Below are positions 35,551 to 46,000 of a DNA stretch of 64,000 nucleotides, one piece after another. The position numbers and the translations under genes were made by a program. The stretch lies in assembly GCA_965248545.1 (NCBI GenBank), contig OZ252110.1, positions 1,178,001 through 1,242,000 of the forward strand. The letters run 5' to 3'. Position 1 is the stretch's first letter, and each line of letters begins with the position of its first letter. This DNA comes from Alteromonas_E sp965248545. Its GTDB lineage: Bacteria; Pseudomonadota; Gammaproteobacteria; Enterobacterales; Alteromonadaceae. A model generated the notes under the pieces. The model ran no database searches and was not told the origin of the DNA. It was given only the letters and a program-made list of their open reading frames with translations.

Positions 35551-36894
35551 TTAAGCTAGACCGAGTTTCTTCTCGAGGTAGTGGATATTGGTGCCACCCG
35601 CGAAAAAGTTCTCATCCGCCATAATTTGGCTTTGTAACGGAATGTTGGTCTTAATACCTTCAATAACTAATTCATCCAGCGCATGTCGCATGCGTGCGAT
35701 GGCCTCGTCTCGGCTCTCACCATAGGTAATTAACTTGCCGATCATTGAGTCATAGTAAGGCGGAACAGAATAACCCGCATAGATGTGCGAGTCCCATCGA
35801 ACACCTAATCCGCCAGGCGAGTGAAACATATCAATCTTACCGGGGCTTGGAATAAACGTCTGAGGGTCTTCTGCGTTGATACGACACTCTATCGCATGTC
35901 CTCTCACCTTGATTTGTGATTGGTCAATTGACAGTGGCTGACCGGCAGCAATTCGAAGCTGTTCTTTGATTAGGTCGACACCGGTAATCATTTCAGACAC
36001 AGGATGCTCTACCTGAATACGGGTGTTCATTTCGATGAAATAGAACTCACCGTTCTCGTACAAGAATTCAAACGTACCCGCTCCACGGTAACCAATTTCT
36101 ACGCAGGCTTTACGACAACGGTCGCCGATTTTGTTGCGCATTTGCTCAGAAATACCCGGTGCCGGTGCCTCTTCAACGACCTTTTGGTGTCGACGTTGCA
36201 TCGAACAATCACGCTCTGCTAAGTGGATCGCGTTGCCCTGCCCGTCAGCGAGTACTTGGATTTCAACGTGACGTGGGTTTTCCAGGAACTTTTCCATGTA
36301 AACCATGCTGTTACCAAACGCTGCACCCGCTTCCGCCTTGGTCGTCTCAATGGCATTGACCAGTTCGGATTCTTCGCGGACAACACGCATACCTCGCCCG
36401 CCACCACCACCAGCAGCTTTGACGATAATCGGGTAACCAATACGCTTGGCGATGCTCTTATTGCGCTCCGCATCTTCCGTAAGTGGTCCGTCTGAGCCCG
36501 GCACGCAAGGAACACCCGCTTTCTTCATCGCGTTGATAGCCGAGACTTTGTCACCCATCAAATTAATCGTATCTGCAGTCGGACCAATGAAAATGAATCC
36601 TGAACGTTCAACGGCATCAGCGAAGTCGGCATTCTCGGCTAAAAAACCATAGCCCGGATGAATCGCGATAGAGTTGGTCACTTCTGCCGCCGCGATAATT
36701 CTCGGAATATTGAGATAACTTTCAGTGGCTGACGGTTTACCAATACAGATAGATTCATCAGCTAAAAGCACATGCTTTAAATTTTGATCAGCGGTTGAGT
36801 GCACGGCAACGGTCTTGATCCCAAGCTCTTTACACGCCCTGAGGATCCTCAACGCAATTTCGCCTCGGTTGGCGATAAGTACCTTATCCAGCAT
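35551..36894 (-). CDS. accC: Acetyl-CoA carboxylase biotin carboxylase subunit
   Basis: Carboxylates biotin on AccB with ATP and bicarbonate, the first half of malonyl-CoA formation. The 447 residues have the classic start MLDKVLIANRGEIALRILRA and the ATP-grasp Gly loop (KAAGGGGGRGMRVV). Downstream come the segments MEKFLENPRHVEIQVLADG and RDCSMQRRHQKVVEEAPAP, and catalytic Arg/Glu in FIEMNTRIQVEHPV. Full length. It follows accB by 14 bases. prmA, which usually follows accC, is about 7 kb further on. Confidence 0.97.
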   Translation of the reverse strand: MLDKVLIANRGEIALRILRACKELGIKTVAVHSTADQNLKHVLLADESICIGKPSATESYLNIPRIIAAAEVTNSIAIHPGYGFLAENADFADAVERSGFIFIGPTADTINLMGDKVSAINAMKKAGVPCVPGSDGPLTEDAERNKSIAKRIGYPIIVKAAGGGGGRGMRVVREESELVNAIETTKAEAGAAFGNSMVYMEKFLENPRHVEIQVLADGQGNAIHLAERDCSMQRRHQKVVEEAPAPGISEQMRNKIGDRCRKACVEIGYRGAGTFEFLYENGEFYFIEMNTRIQVEHPVSEMITGVDLIKEQLRIAAGQPLSIDQSQIKVRGHAIECRINAEDPQTFIPSPGKIDMFHSPGGLGVRWDSHIYAGYSVPPYYDSMIGKLITYGESRDEAIARMRHALDELVIEGIKTNIPLQSQIMADENFFAGGTNIHYLEKKLGLA

Positions 36895-36908
36895 AATTTG
36901 GTGCTCGT

Positions 36909-37373
36909 CTATTCGATGACGAACATGGGTTGATCAAATTCAACCGCATCGCCATTGTCGACTAAAATATCGCGAACCACACCGGCTTTATCTGCTTCGA
37001 TTTGATTCATCATTTTCATCGCTTCAACAATACAAAGCGTGTCTCCAACCTTCACCGTTTGACCAACTTCAACGAATGGTTTTGCCTCTGGTGAAGAGGC
37101 GCGGTAGAAGGTTCCAACCATAGGTGATTTGACTGTATGGCCACTGATAACCTCAGCCGCTGCTGGCTCAGCTGCAGGTGCAGCCGCTGGCGCTACCGGT
37201 GCCGCTGGAGCAGGCGCAGGCGCAGCGTAGTGAACAGGTGCAGCAGGCACTACGCCCGCATTACTTGACCCACGATGAATTCGTACGGATTCTTCACCTT
37301 CAGTAATTTCTAGCTCGGCAATGCCAGATTCTTCGACTAACTCTATGAGCTTTTTAATTTTTCTAATGTCCAT
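36909..37373 (-). CDS. accB: Biotin carboxyl carrier protein of acetyl-CoA carboxylase
   Basis: A 154-residue carrier. The N-terminal segment MDIRKIKKLIELVEESGIAE is followed by a flexible Ala/Pro linker (about 42-74). The C-terminal biotinyl domain has the target Lys120 in VEAMKMMNQIEAD. Biotin on this Lys shuttles CO2 between AccC and the AccAD transferase. Lies between aroQ and accC on the same strand, as in most proteobacteria. Confidence 0.97.
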   Translation of the reverse strand: MDIRKIKKLIELVEESGIAELEITEGEESVRIHRGSSNAGVVPAAPVHYAAPAPAPAAPVAPAAAPAAEPAAAEVISGHTVKSPMVGTFYRASSPEAKPFVEVGQTVKVGDTLCIVEAMKMMNQIEADKAGVVRDILVDNGDAVEFDQPMFVIE

Positions 37374-37395
37374 GTTCTGTCTCTACAGTAGGTGT

Positions 37396-37827
37396 TTATT
37401 TCAAGTGTTCGGTAACGGCTGATAATGCAAGGCGATACCCGTGGGCCCCAAACCCACAAATAACACCTACCGCAATATCAGAAAAATAAGAATGACGGCG
37501 AAATTCCTCGCGTGCGTGCACATTACTCAAATGCACTTCCACAAAGGGAATAGCCACACTCAAGAGCGCATCGCGCAGCGCTACACTTGTATGCGTGAAC
37601 GCGGCGGGGTTAATAATAATGCCATCAAAGTGCTGGAACGCAGCATGCACATGCTCTATGAGCGTCGATTCTGCATTACTCTGGTAATGCACCAATTCGA
37701 CACCCAAGTCAGACGCAGCTTGTTGAAGATCTTCAACAATCGTCTCCAAAGTTTGTGAACCATAAGTGTCCGGTTCGCGTTGCCCTAACATGTTTAGATT
37801 AGGACCGTTTAATAGCAATATTTTCAA
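37396..37827 (-). CDS. aroQ: 3-dehydroquinate dehydratase, type II
   Basis: A 143-residue shikimate pathway enzyme forming a dodecamer. The start KILLLNGPNLNMLGQREPDTYG contains the catalytic Tyr and Asn residues. The His/Arg region is VEVHLSNVHAREEFRRHSYF, and the glycine-rich segment is GVICGFGAHGYRLAL. First gene of the aroQ-accB-accC operon with a 22-base gap to accB. Confidence 0.96.
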   Translation of the reverse strand: MKILLLNGPNLNMLGQREPDTYGSQTLETIVEDLQQAASDLGVELVHYQSNAESTLIEHVHAAFQHFDGIIINPAAFTHTSVALRDALLSVAIPFVEVHLSNVHAREEFRRHSYFSDIAVGVICGFGAHGYRLALSAVTEHLK

Positions 37828-38022
37828 AATTTCGCAGCCAATTGTCGTGAACGTGCGTTTAAGCTATCACTTTTATTAATATTCTGACAATCTTAACTAA
37901 ATAAGTTCAGAAACTGACCTTATTAGTTAAAAGTGCTGGAGATTATAGAGGATCTAAGCAAGATCGCAGCAAAATACTGGTCTAATCAGGTTTGTTTACC
38001 GAGTGATTTTGGCCCGTTATTA

Positions 38023-38829
38023 TTACTTTGATTGAAATTTAAATGGGATTGATTGATATTTGCCGCCTTCAAGCGCCTGATATACGGCAAAATGAAGATG
38101 AGGTAGTGAGCTAAAACCGGTGTTGCCGGAATAACCTATGTGCTGCCCTTTCGAAACCGACTGCCCGCGTTTCACTAATACGCCATGTTGATTTAAGTGA
38201 TAGTATTCACCGGTTGTGCCGTCATCGTGCAACACGATGATGTAATTGGCGTACTTTGCATAACGTCTAGATGAGCCGCCTCGCCAGTGGCGCGCTTCTA
38301 TATCGATAACGATACCCTCTCGCGCGGCATGCACCGCTGACCCTACCGGCATAGCGAAGTCCACCGCATAACGCGACGCACCGCGATGACTGAAAAACCC
38401 ATTAAACCCTTGAACCACAGAAAAACGTTTATCTGCCGCGAATGGCAGTTGATAGCGATATTGGTCGTTATGGCGCGCGCGCAATACGCCACCAACCCAG
38501 GTAACCTTGTAATGTAAACTCGGCCACACGCTAGCAAGAGGTTGAACAAACTTGTGTAGGTAGCTGGCATTACCACCCAATGGAATACTCACATCGAGTC
38601 GTTTTTGCGCGTCACTTAATCGCCAGCTCCCGGTCAGATGAACAACAACGGGGAACACGGTTTTATTCTCAATTGCAATGCCATTACCTTGCTCATCCTT
38701 AAGCACACAAAACCAGTCGTCATAGCAACTCTCGTACGCAAACAGCTGACCACTGCTCATCTGCAGAGTCAGAAAAATCAAGCCTCGAATGACTAGCTTG
38801 AACAAGAACGCTGGCATTACATAACTCAT
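38023..38829 (-). CDS. M23 family (LytM-type) metallopeptidase
   Basis: A 268-residue exported protein with an N-terminal hydrophobic segment (about 8-30). The C-terminal M23 domain has the zinc ligands His148 and Asp157 (SHRGASRYAVDFAMP) and the HxH pair His244/His246 (LPHLHFAVY). These are intact, so it is probably an active peptidoglycan endopeptidase. The middle part (about 50-130) is beta-rich and not recognised. Next to the chemosensory cluster but divergent from the cyclase gene; no functional link is evident. Confidence 0.84.
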   Translation of the reverse strand: MSYVMPAFLFKLVIRGLIFLTLQMSSGQLFAYESCYDDWFCVLKDEQGNGIAIENKTVFPVVVHLTGSWRLSDAQKRLDVSIPLGGNASYLHKFVQPLASVWPSLHYKVTWVGGVLRARHNDQYRYQLPFAADKRFSVVQGFNGFFSHRGASRYAVDFAMPVGSAVHAAREGIVIDIEARHWRGGSSRRYAKYANYIIVLHDDGTTGEYYHLNQHGVLVKRGQSVSKGQHIGYSGNTGFSSLPHLHFAVYQALEGGKYQSIPFKFQSK

Positions 38830-38905
38830 TAATTTATTGGCTAAATTCTTGGCATATATGGATTTACTGCTATGCTCAATGAATACTACGTAGAAAAGTT
38901 ACTTG

Positions 38906-40546
38906 ATGGATTTTTCACACCTTCACGACAAATTCTTTGAGTCCTACAAAAAGCGCTATCAATCGATGATAAAGCTTTGGCAGGAAACTCGAGCATCACA
39001 ATCTTTGACCGGTCTGGAGTCATTTAAGTTTCAGGTACACAGCTTAAAGGGCGAATCAGGAACCCTAGGTTTTGCTGAGTTATTTGAGATTGCGACTCAA
39101 GTCGACAATGATGCTAGAGCGATCGTCAAACAAGGCTTTAGCCGGGAGTTAGTCTCAAGCATTGATCACAATCTCAACAAATTGATCGCGGCGCACAAAC
39201 AAAATCCGAATCCATTATTAGTTCACCCCGACAGCAAGCCTCCGGAGCCGGAACCCGCTAGTGAGAGTGACGAATCGCAAGCATTAGAAAATTTAAACGA
39301 CATAAAAATCGCGCTAGTAGATGATGACCGGTCAGTCGCACTTGCGCTCAAAGAGTTACTGTCATCTTTCGGTTTCGACGCCGAGTATTATGAAACCATC
39401 GACGACTGCAAAGCGGCGCTAGCCAATCAAAAGTTCGAGCTACTGTTACTGGATATGATTCTTCCCAACGTGACAGAGCCTGAAGTATTTACGTTTGCTT
39501 CGGAGTGCCTGGCTAAAGGTATGAAGGTGATCCCAATGTCCAGCCGGGATGACCTACACACGCGTCTAACCGCTGTACGGACCGGGGTGCATGACTATGC
39601 TCTGAAGCCTGTGAATATTAATACGCTTATCAGTAAGATACGTCGCACCTTCAGAATGGATGTTGAGCGCCCGTTTAAAATTGTCTTACTGGATGACCAA
39701 CCCAATATCGGTGAATATTTCACGCAAGTCGCCATTCAGCAAGGATTTGAGTTAAATGCGTTTAGTGACGCTAAAGAGTTTGTCGAAAACTTAAATGTCA
39801 GCATTCCTGACGTCTTTTTACTCGATATCAATATGCCAGATATTAGCGGGCTAGAGGTAGCGAAAATATTGCGCCATGAAGCGCGATTTGAGTACGTACC
39901 GATTGTATTCTTGAGTGCCGACCATTCGCTTGAAACTAAATTAAAGGTACTCGAAGCTGGCGGCGAAGACGTGATTTCGAAAGCCGATTCTCCCGAACAT
40001 ATTTTCGCGCAAATTGAATATCGCATGATGCGTGGCCAACACGTCCGTTCAATGGCCATCAAAGATGGTCTAACCGGGTTAATGAATCACGGACAATTGA
40101 TGGAGGCGGTCTCCAACTGTCAACGAATGGCAAGTCGTTTGGAATCTACCTTCGCGGTTGCCATGCTAGACTTGGACAATTTCAAACACGTCAATGATAC
40201 TTATGGTCACTCGACTGGTGACAACGTGTTAGTTGGTTTGTCGCAATTGATGAAACGCAGAATTCGTCAAAGCGATATCGCCGGTCGCTATGGTGGCGAA
40301 GAATTTTTGCTGGTTTTTCAAGATGTGAAAAATGAACAAGCCATAATCGACAAATTAAATGCGTTGCGCGAGGCGTTTCATTCCCTGCAGTTTGAAACAG
40401 GTGACACCACGATTCAGGCAACCTTCAGTTGCGGAGTGGCTTTTAGTGTGCCGAATATCAGTATTGGCAACCTGTTAAAACAGGCCGACAAAGCCATGTA
40501 TGAGGCGAAAGCAGGCGGTAAAAACCGCGTTTGTCGTCATCAATAA
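38906..40546 (+). CDS. Hpt-REC-REC-GGDEF diguanylate cyclase response regulator
   Basis: A 546-residue cytoplasmic protein. An Hpt domain (about 1-105) carries His45 in the segment FQVHSLKGESGTLGF. Two receiver domains follow (about 130-250 and 258-375), both with complete acid pockets, Asp (LLLLDMILPN; VFLLDINMPD) and Lys. The GGDEF domain (about 385-546) has the active motif YGGEEFLLVF and an RxxD inhibitory site (RQSD) five residues before it. A cyclase controlled by phosphoryl transfer is expected. TTG at 38903 precedes the ATG used here. Its end is six bases from the convergent cheB, at the end of the chemosensory cluster. Confidence 0.92.
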   Translation: MDFSHLHDKFFESYKKRYQSMIKLWQETRASQSLTGLESFKFQVHSLKGESGTLGFAELFEIATQVDNDARAIVKQGFSRELVSSIDHNLNKLIAAHKQNPNPLLVHPDSKPPEPEPASESDESQALENLNDIKIALVDDDRSVALALKELLSSFGFDAEYYETIDDCKAALANQKFELLLLDMILPNVTEPEVFTFASECLAKGMKVIPMSSRDDLHTRLTAVRTGVHDYALKPVNINTLISKIRRTFRMDVERPFKIVLLDDQPNIGEYFTQVAIQQGFELNAFSDAKEFVENLNVSIPDVFLLDINMPDISGLEVAKILRHEARFEYVPIVFLSADHSLETKLKVLEAGGEDVISKADSPEHIFAQIEYRMMRGQHVRSMAIKDGLTGLMNHGQLMEAVSNCQRMASRLESTFAVAMLDLDNFKHVNDTYGHSTGDNVLVGLSQLMKRRIRQSDIAGRYGGEEFLLVFQDVKNEQAIIDKLNALREAFHSLQFETGDTTIQATFSCGVAFSVPNISIGNLLKQADKAMYEAKAGGKNRVCRHQ

Positions 40547-40552
40547 AGTGCT

Positions 40553-41593
40553 TTAGACCCGACCACCCTTACTGTTTTGCTGCACCCACTGGGTCATATC
40601 GTCAGCAATATCCCCCAATGCAGATACTTTAGTTACGGCGCCTCGCGCAATGGCTTCTTTTGGCATCCCAAAAACAATACAAGTTTCTTCAGATTGCGCC
40701 AGGGTACTGGCTCCTTGCTCGCGCATCTTGAGTAACCCAGCGGCGCCATCTTTGCCCATACCCGTCAAAATTACTCCTAACGCATTGCCTTTAGCACTTT
40801 CAGCCAAACTATTAAACATGACATCAACAGATGGGCGGTGCCCGGAGACCTTTTCCCCCCGATCGAGTTTCACTCTAAAGTCCGCGCCGCTGCGAACCAC
40901 CTTAAGGTGATCATTACCCGGCGCGATATAGATGTGCCCCGGAAGGATCCGCTCACCATCCTTAGCCTCTGATACACTCATTTTGCACAAGGAATCTAAA
41001 CGAGCGGCGAATGACGCGGTAAACCCTGGCGGCATATGCTGACTGATCACGATTGCTGGGAAAGAGGCAGGTAAATCGCGCAATACGGCCTTAATCGCCT
41101 CTGTGCCGCCGGTACTTGCGCCGATTCCAATAACCAATTCAGTTCCTGTGTAATTTATCTCATATGATTTTCGCGCCGGAAGGGACCGCTTTGCAACCTT
41201 AACTTGCGCAGCGGCCAGTATTTTGTCCGTCAACTCTTGCTGAAACGCTTGGACATTTTTGGCGATATCGAGTTTGGGTTTGGCGATAAAGTCTACCGCA
41301 CCCAATTCTAAGGCCATCATTGTCGCATCTGCACCTTTTTCCGTCAGTGACGAAAACATCACCACCGGGGTGGGCCGCGCCTTCATCAAACGGTCTAAAA
41401 AGGTAAGTCCATTCACTTTTGGCATCTCAATATCGAGTGTAATGACGTCGGGATTACGCTCGTTAACCATTTGTTTTGCGACAAATGCATCCGGTGCAGC
41501 ACCCGCTAGACTGAGCAGCGGATGGCTCTCAACTATTTCACTCAACAGACTTCGGATTAACGAAGAATCATCTACCACTAATACAGATATCAC
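40553..41593 (-). CDS. cheB: Chemotaxis protein-glutamate methylesterase CheB
   Basis: A 346-residue adaptation enzyme that removes methyl groups from receptors when phosphorylated by CheA. The receiver domain (1-120) has Asp54 (TLDIEMPKVNGL). The methylesterase domain has the Ser loop GIGASTGGTEA, the His segment SQHMPPGFTASFA, and the Asp segment GMGKDGAAGLL. All catalytic parts are present. Last gene of the cluster on the minus strand, 11 bases after cheD. Confidence 0.96.
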   Translation of the reverse strand: MISVLVVDDSSLIRSLLSEIVESHPLLSLAGAAPDAFVAKQMVNERNPDVITLDIEMPKVNGLTFLDRLMKARPTPVVMFSSLTEKGADATMMALELGAVDFIAKPKLDIAKNVQAFQQELTDKILAAAQVKVAKRSLPARKSYEINYTGTELVIGIGASTGGTEAIKAVLRDLPASFPAIVISQHMPPGFTASFAARLDSLCKMSVSEAKDGERILPGHIYIAPGNDHLKVVRSGADFRVKLDRGEKVSGHRPSVDVMFNSLAESAKGNALGVILTGMGKDGAAGLLKMREQGASTLAQSEETCIVFGMPKEAIARGAVTKVSALGDIADDMTQWVQQNSKGGRV

Positions 41594-41604
41594 TGTCTCG
41601 CTCC

Positions 41605-42192
41605 TCAGAATAAATCAACGTCACCGGTCGGTTTCTGGCGTTTAATCCGCATTCGGTACTCGCTCTCGCGATCCACAATTGTGGTGTTGTGCATCGTTTT
41701 CAATTTGCGCACTTTGACTTCACCACTGTCGGTGAAAAAGTAGATCTTGCGCGGATAAGGCCCCAACAAATCTTCTGCCAAAATCGGAATGCCTTCCATT
41801 TTTAGGTAATGCAAGACAAACTCTCCATTGCGTTCACCGACATTCCCCATAGTAAGCCCTTGCATGACATTCCCGCCACCAAAAACCTTCGCCTCCAAGC
41901 GTGATTTGCCGGCGCCCAGTTTGAGCATTTCGTTGATTAACAGTTCCATCGCGAATGAACCGTAGCGTGCAGATTCAGACAACATTGAGTCACTACCGGC
42001 GTCATCACTACTCGGTAGTAAAAAGTGATTCATGCCACCAATTTTGGTGATTGGATCGCGCAGACACACAGAAACACAGGAACCTAATACGGTCACAATC
42101 ATGTTTTTTTCTGCGGTCGCATAATATTCCCCAGGGAGAATCTTAACGGCTGTGCGGCCAAAGTGACGGTCAAAGTATCGATTAGGATTCAT
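41605..42192 (-). CDS. cheD: Chemoreceptor glutamine deamidase CheD
   Basis: A 195-residue enzyme that deamidates receptor glutamines before methylation. The catalytic Cys is in TVLGSCVSVCLRDP and the His in IGGMNHFLLPSS, with Thr/Ser further on (KVFGGGNVM). The C-terminus ends GDVDLF, similar to the end of the small MCP in this cluster (GDIEFF). No CheC gene is present, so CheD may act alone. Lies between cheR and cheB. Confidence 0.94.
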   Translation of the reverse strand: MNPNRYFDRHFGRTAVKILPGEYYATAEKNMIVTVLGSCVSVCLRDPITKIGGMNHFLLPSSDDAGSDSMLSESARYGSFAMELLINEMLKLGAGKSRLEAKVFGGGNVMQGLTMGNVGERNGEFVLHYLKMEGIPILAEDLLGPYPRKIYFFTDSGEVKVRKLKTMHNTTIVDRESEYRMRIKRQKPTGDVDLF

Positions 42193-42206
42193 AGATGCTC
42201 ATGACC

Positions 42207-43046
42207 TCACGCGCCCTTGCAACGGTAAACCGTTTGTCCAAGTAACTTAAGCTCCTTAGGTAAGGAGGTAAAATTCTCCGAATGTCCGGCGATGTACATA
42301 CTGTTGGGGTTCATATGTTGAATGAACTGACGAATAAGCCGATCTTGTGTTGGTCGATCAAAATAGATCATGACATTCCGACAAAACACTACATCAACGG
42401 GCGCATCTAATTGCCATTTAGTATCCAGCAAGTTTTGCTGAAAATACGTAACCGACTTTTGAATCTCAGGTATCAATTTGACCATTCCAGAACGCTTGCC
42501 CTTACCGCGTAAAAAGAAAGACTCTTTGCGCTTTTTGGCAACCTTCTGAACAGCAGTGATCGGATACACTGCTGAGCGAGCTTTTTGCAAAACGTTACTG
42601 TCAATATCAGAGGCAATAATATCAATGTTATGCTTAAAACTACCTCGTGCTTCAGCACATGCCATCGCTATTGAATAGGGCTCTTCTCCCGAACTCGCCG
42701 CCGCGCACCATATCCGCAGTGGCTCACGACGCTCCTGCAGAAACTGCTTGAGCACATCAAAGTGATGTGATTCGCGAAAAAATGAGGTCAGGTTTGTCGT
42801 CAGCGCATTGACGAAATACTCGATTTCAGCGCTATCATGGTCCAAGCGCTGTAAATACTGTGCGAACGAGTTGAGCTTGAGGGCTCGGATACGTCTGGCC
42901 AACCGACTATAAACCATTGAGTCTTTGCTGTCGGCTAAACTAATCCCCGCCAGCGACTTCAAACGCTGGCGGACATTCTCAAAATCGGCGTGATGAAACG
43001 CAAATTCCCGTTCGGCATTAAACGAATGCGTCAAAAGCTCTCCCAC
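42207..43046 (-). CDS. cheR: Chemotaxis protein methyltransferase CheR
   Basis: A 279-residue SAM-dependent enzyme that methylates MCP glutamates. The N-terminal helical domain covers about 15-80. The SAM-binding part has IWCAAASSGEEPYSIAMAC and a catalytic segment with VFCRNVMIYFD. The beta-subdomain typical of pentapeptide-dependent CheR would match the EWESF tail of the neighbouring MCP. It starts with GTG inside the end of the MCP gene (16-base overlap), which couples their synthesis. Confidence 0.95.
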   Translation of the reverse strand: MGELLTHSFNAEREFAFHHADFENVRQRLKSLAGISLADSKDSMVYSRLARRIRALKLNSFAQYLQRLDHDSAEIEYFVNALTTNLTSFFRESHHFDVLKQFLQERREPLRIWCAAASSGEEPYSIAMACAEARGSFKHNIDIIASDIDSNVLQKARSAVYPITAVQKVAKKRKESFFLRGKGKRSGMVKLIPEIQKSVTYFQQNLLDTKWQLDAPVDVVFCRNVMIYFDRPTQDRLIRQFIQHMNPNSMYIAGHSENFTSLPKELKLLGQTVYRCKGA

Positions 43047-46000
43047 TCATCATCGTCATCCACGCTGCTGCTCGGTAAGTCGGGCTCAACGAGCTCTTGG
43101 CCTTTTGCTGGGCCCGCGGGTTTGTGCTCCAAGGTCGCAACGGGACGTTTATGTTCAGAGACCATTGACTCGTCAAGGTGGAAAGTTTCCACTCGCTCTA
43201 CCAACTGTTGTGCTTGATTGTTCATGCTCTCGGCGGCAGCCGCGGCTTGCTCAACCAATGCTGCATTTTGCTGAGTCATCTCATCCATTTGCACAATGGC
43301 TTTATTGATTTCATCGATACCACTGGCCTGTTCTGCCGACGCTGAGGCAATTTCAGACATAATGTCATTCACCCGTTTGATTGCATCAACAATATTGCTC
43401 ATTGTCTCACCAGATTGATTGACCAGTTCATTACCGCTTTCAATTTTACTCACGGAATCAGAAATCAACTCTTTGATGTCTTTCGCGGCGTTTGCTGACC
43501 GCTGCGCAAGTGTCCGTACTTCAGACGCAACAACCGCAAAGCCTCGTCCCTGCTCACCCGCTCTTGCCGCCTCAACAGCAGCATTTAGCGCTAGGATATT
43601 GGTCTGGAACGCAATGCCATCAATCACGCCAATAATGTCAGCGATTTTAGTCGCAGATTCATTAATGCCTGACATAGTATGCACGACTTTTTCAATTAAC
43701 TTGCCGCCGTCGGTCGCCACATTCGAGGCATCTGAGGCCAAGGTGTTAGCTTGCTTGGCATTGTCGGCATTGAGCTGAACAGTACTGGTGATCTCCTCCA
43801 TACTCGACGCGGTTTCTTCAAGGTTGGACGCTTGTTGTTCTGTTCGTGACGACAAATCGGCATTCCCGGTCGCGATTTCCTGTGAGCCACTGGTGATGGT
43901 TTGGGACGCCTCACGGATTTCACTGATCACTTCCGCCAAAGTGTCAGCTGAGGTGTTGCAATAATTCTTCATATCATCGAAGGTGCCTTCAAACTCCGCG
44001 TCAATGCGCTTGGTCAAATCACCTTTGGAGATGGCCAGCAGCACTTCACTGATATCTTTAAGGCCGCGCTCAGTGATATCCAATAGCTGATTGAGACCTT
44101 GAGACAATCCCAAGTAGAAACCATCTTTACCTGCCTCTTCGGCACGCGAGCTGAAATCACCCCGCACAGCAGAATCAACAATATGCGCTATCTCTTGCTC
44201 CGCTTGTACCTCCACTGTTCTGTCCAACCACTCCACAACGGATCCCAGACGTTCACCATCTTCAGACATAATTGGGTTTGCAATCAGACGGAAATGTCGA
44301 TTTCCAACCGTAATCTGAGTTTCATACGGTTTAACCAATTTCTCTAATAAACCAGCCTGATGAGCAGGGTTCTGGTGGAAGGTATCAATCTTTTTACCTA
44401 CCAAATCATCTGCATTGAAATGTGGCAACACTTTCTTCAAATCACTTTCGACCGTGCGCAGCATTTCTTGTACTGAGCGGTTGAGGTAGATGATTTCGCG
44501 ATCCGCATCGGCAATCATTACATTGGTCGAGGTACAATTGAGCGACTCAAGAATTCGAGCAGTACTGCGTTCACGCTCATAAACCTCGGTCATATCGTGC
44601 CATTCAACGGAATGCCCCAAGGTTTCGCCATCCTCAGCGTATATCGGATTTAAAATTAGACGGAAGCTGTAAGCACCTAAGTTCAAATTGGCGATATGCG
44701 TCGTCGTCAGTCTATCGAGTAAGTTGCGTTGATGCTCTGGGTGTTTGTGGAAAGTATCGATATTGTTGCCGAGTAGATCTGACGCATTGAAATTCGGTAG
44801 ATCCTTTTTAATGTCAGCCTCGGCTTCTTTCAGCATTTTCTGTACTGAATCGTTCAGGTAGACGATGTTTCGGTCTTTGTCGGCCATCATAAAACAGGTC
44901 GAGCTGTTGTCTAATGCTTGTTTTACTCGCAGCGCTTCAACAGATTGATCCGTAAATTCTTGTAATGATGACTTAAGACTGTCGATACTACCTTGAATGA
45001 CACCTACTTCGTCGCTGCGTTGATGACTAAAGTTAATCTCAAAATCATTTTTACTGAGCTTGGATAGCGCCTCAACGACTTGCGCAATGCCATTAGTGAT
45101 CGAGTAATTTACTGCCACAAATACTAAGGCTGCGAACAAAACCAAAATGGCGAGTTGCATCCATAACGCGTTTCTCTCAGCGATTACCTCTTGTTGATAG
45201 GCATCAAGCAGGGACGTCAATGTGGTTACATACTGGCTTTGTTTGGAATACAAATTGCTCATCTTAGCGGTTACGCTATCGAAGAACTCTCCAGAAGGAA
45301 ACGTCAGTACTTCTGGCTGCATGATATTCTGATCGAGCAAATCTTTGACTTGACTGATTGCCTGTTCAAAATCATCGGCATCTCGAGACAAAGACGCGAG
45401 TCTTTGGTCGCTGCCGCTCTCAGATGCAGAGCGCAAATTTAACAAAAATTCCAAATTGGCTTGATTCGCGTTGTTGACCAATCCAATCAGCGTTGCCCGC
45501 GCATCGGCTAACAGTGAGCCGCTCGCCAGAGCACCGGCGCCGCGACCACGAATTTTGCCTAACGTATCGTTCAGTGCTGGCAATGCGTTGAAGTTAGCGA
45601 TAACCAAATGATAGGCGCTATCCGACGGCGCATAGATCAACTTATACGAACGCAAAATCGCCGCATTAACTTCACCAATATTCACAATCAAACCAGAGTG
45701 ATTATTAAATACGTCTGCACCCGGTTGCGTTTTATTCAGCGCTGAGTACTGAATGTCTTGCCACCGACTGCGGAATTTACCCAATAGCACATCCGCATCA
45801 TTGCCGTAAGCGCTACTTTTGAGCTCCCGGCTTAACCGGTCAAAGGCATCGTCAACATCTTTGGCCAAACCCGTCAATGTGCCTCTTGCCGTATCGTCTC
45901 CGCCCATCCATCTGGCCGATGTGCCGCGATGCTGAGCGATCAATTTGCGCAATTGAACAGTTTGTTGTGCTAGCGGGACGCCTTCGATACTCATCGCGGC

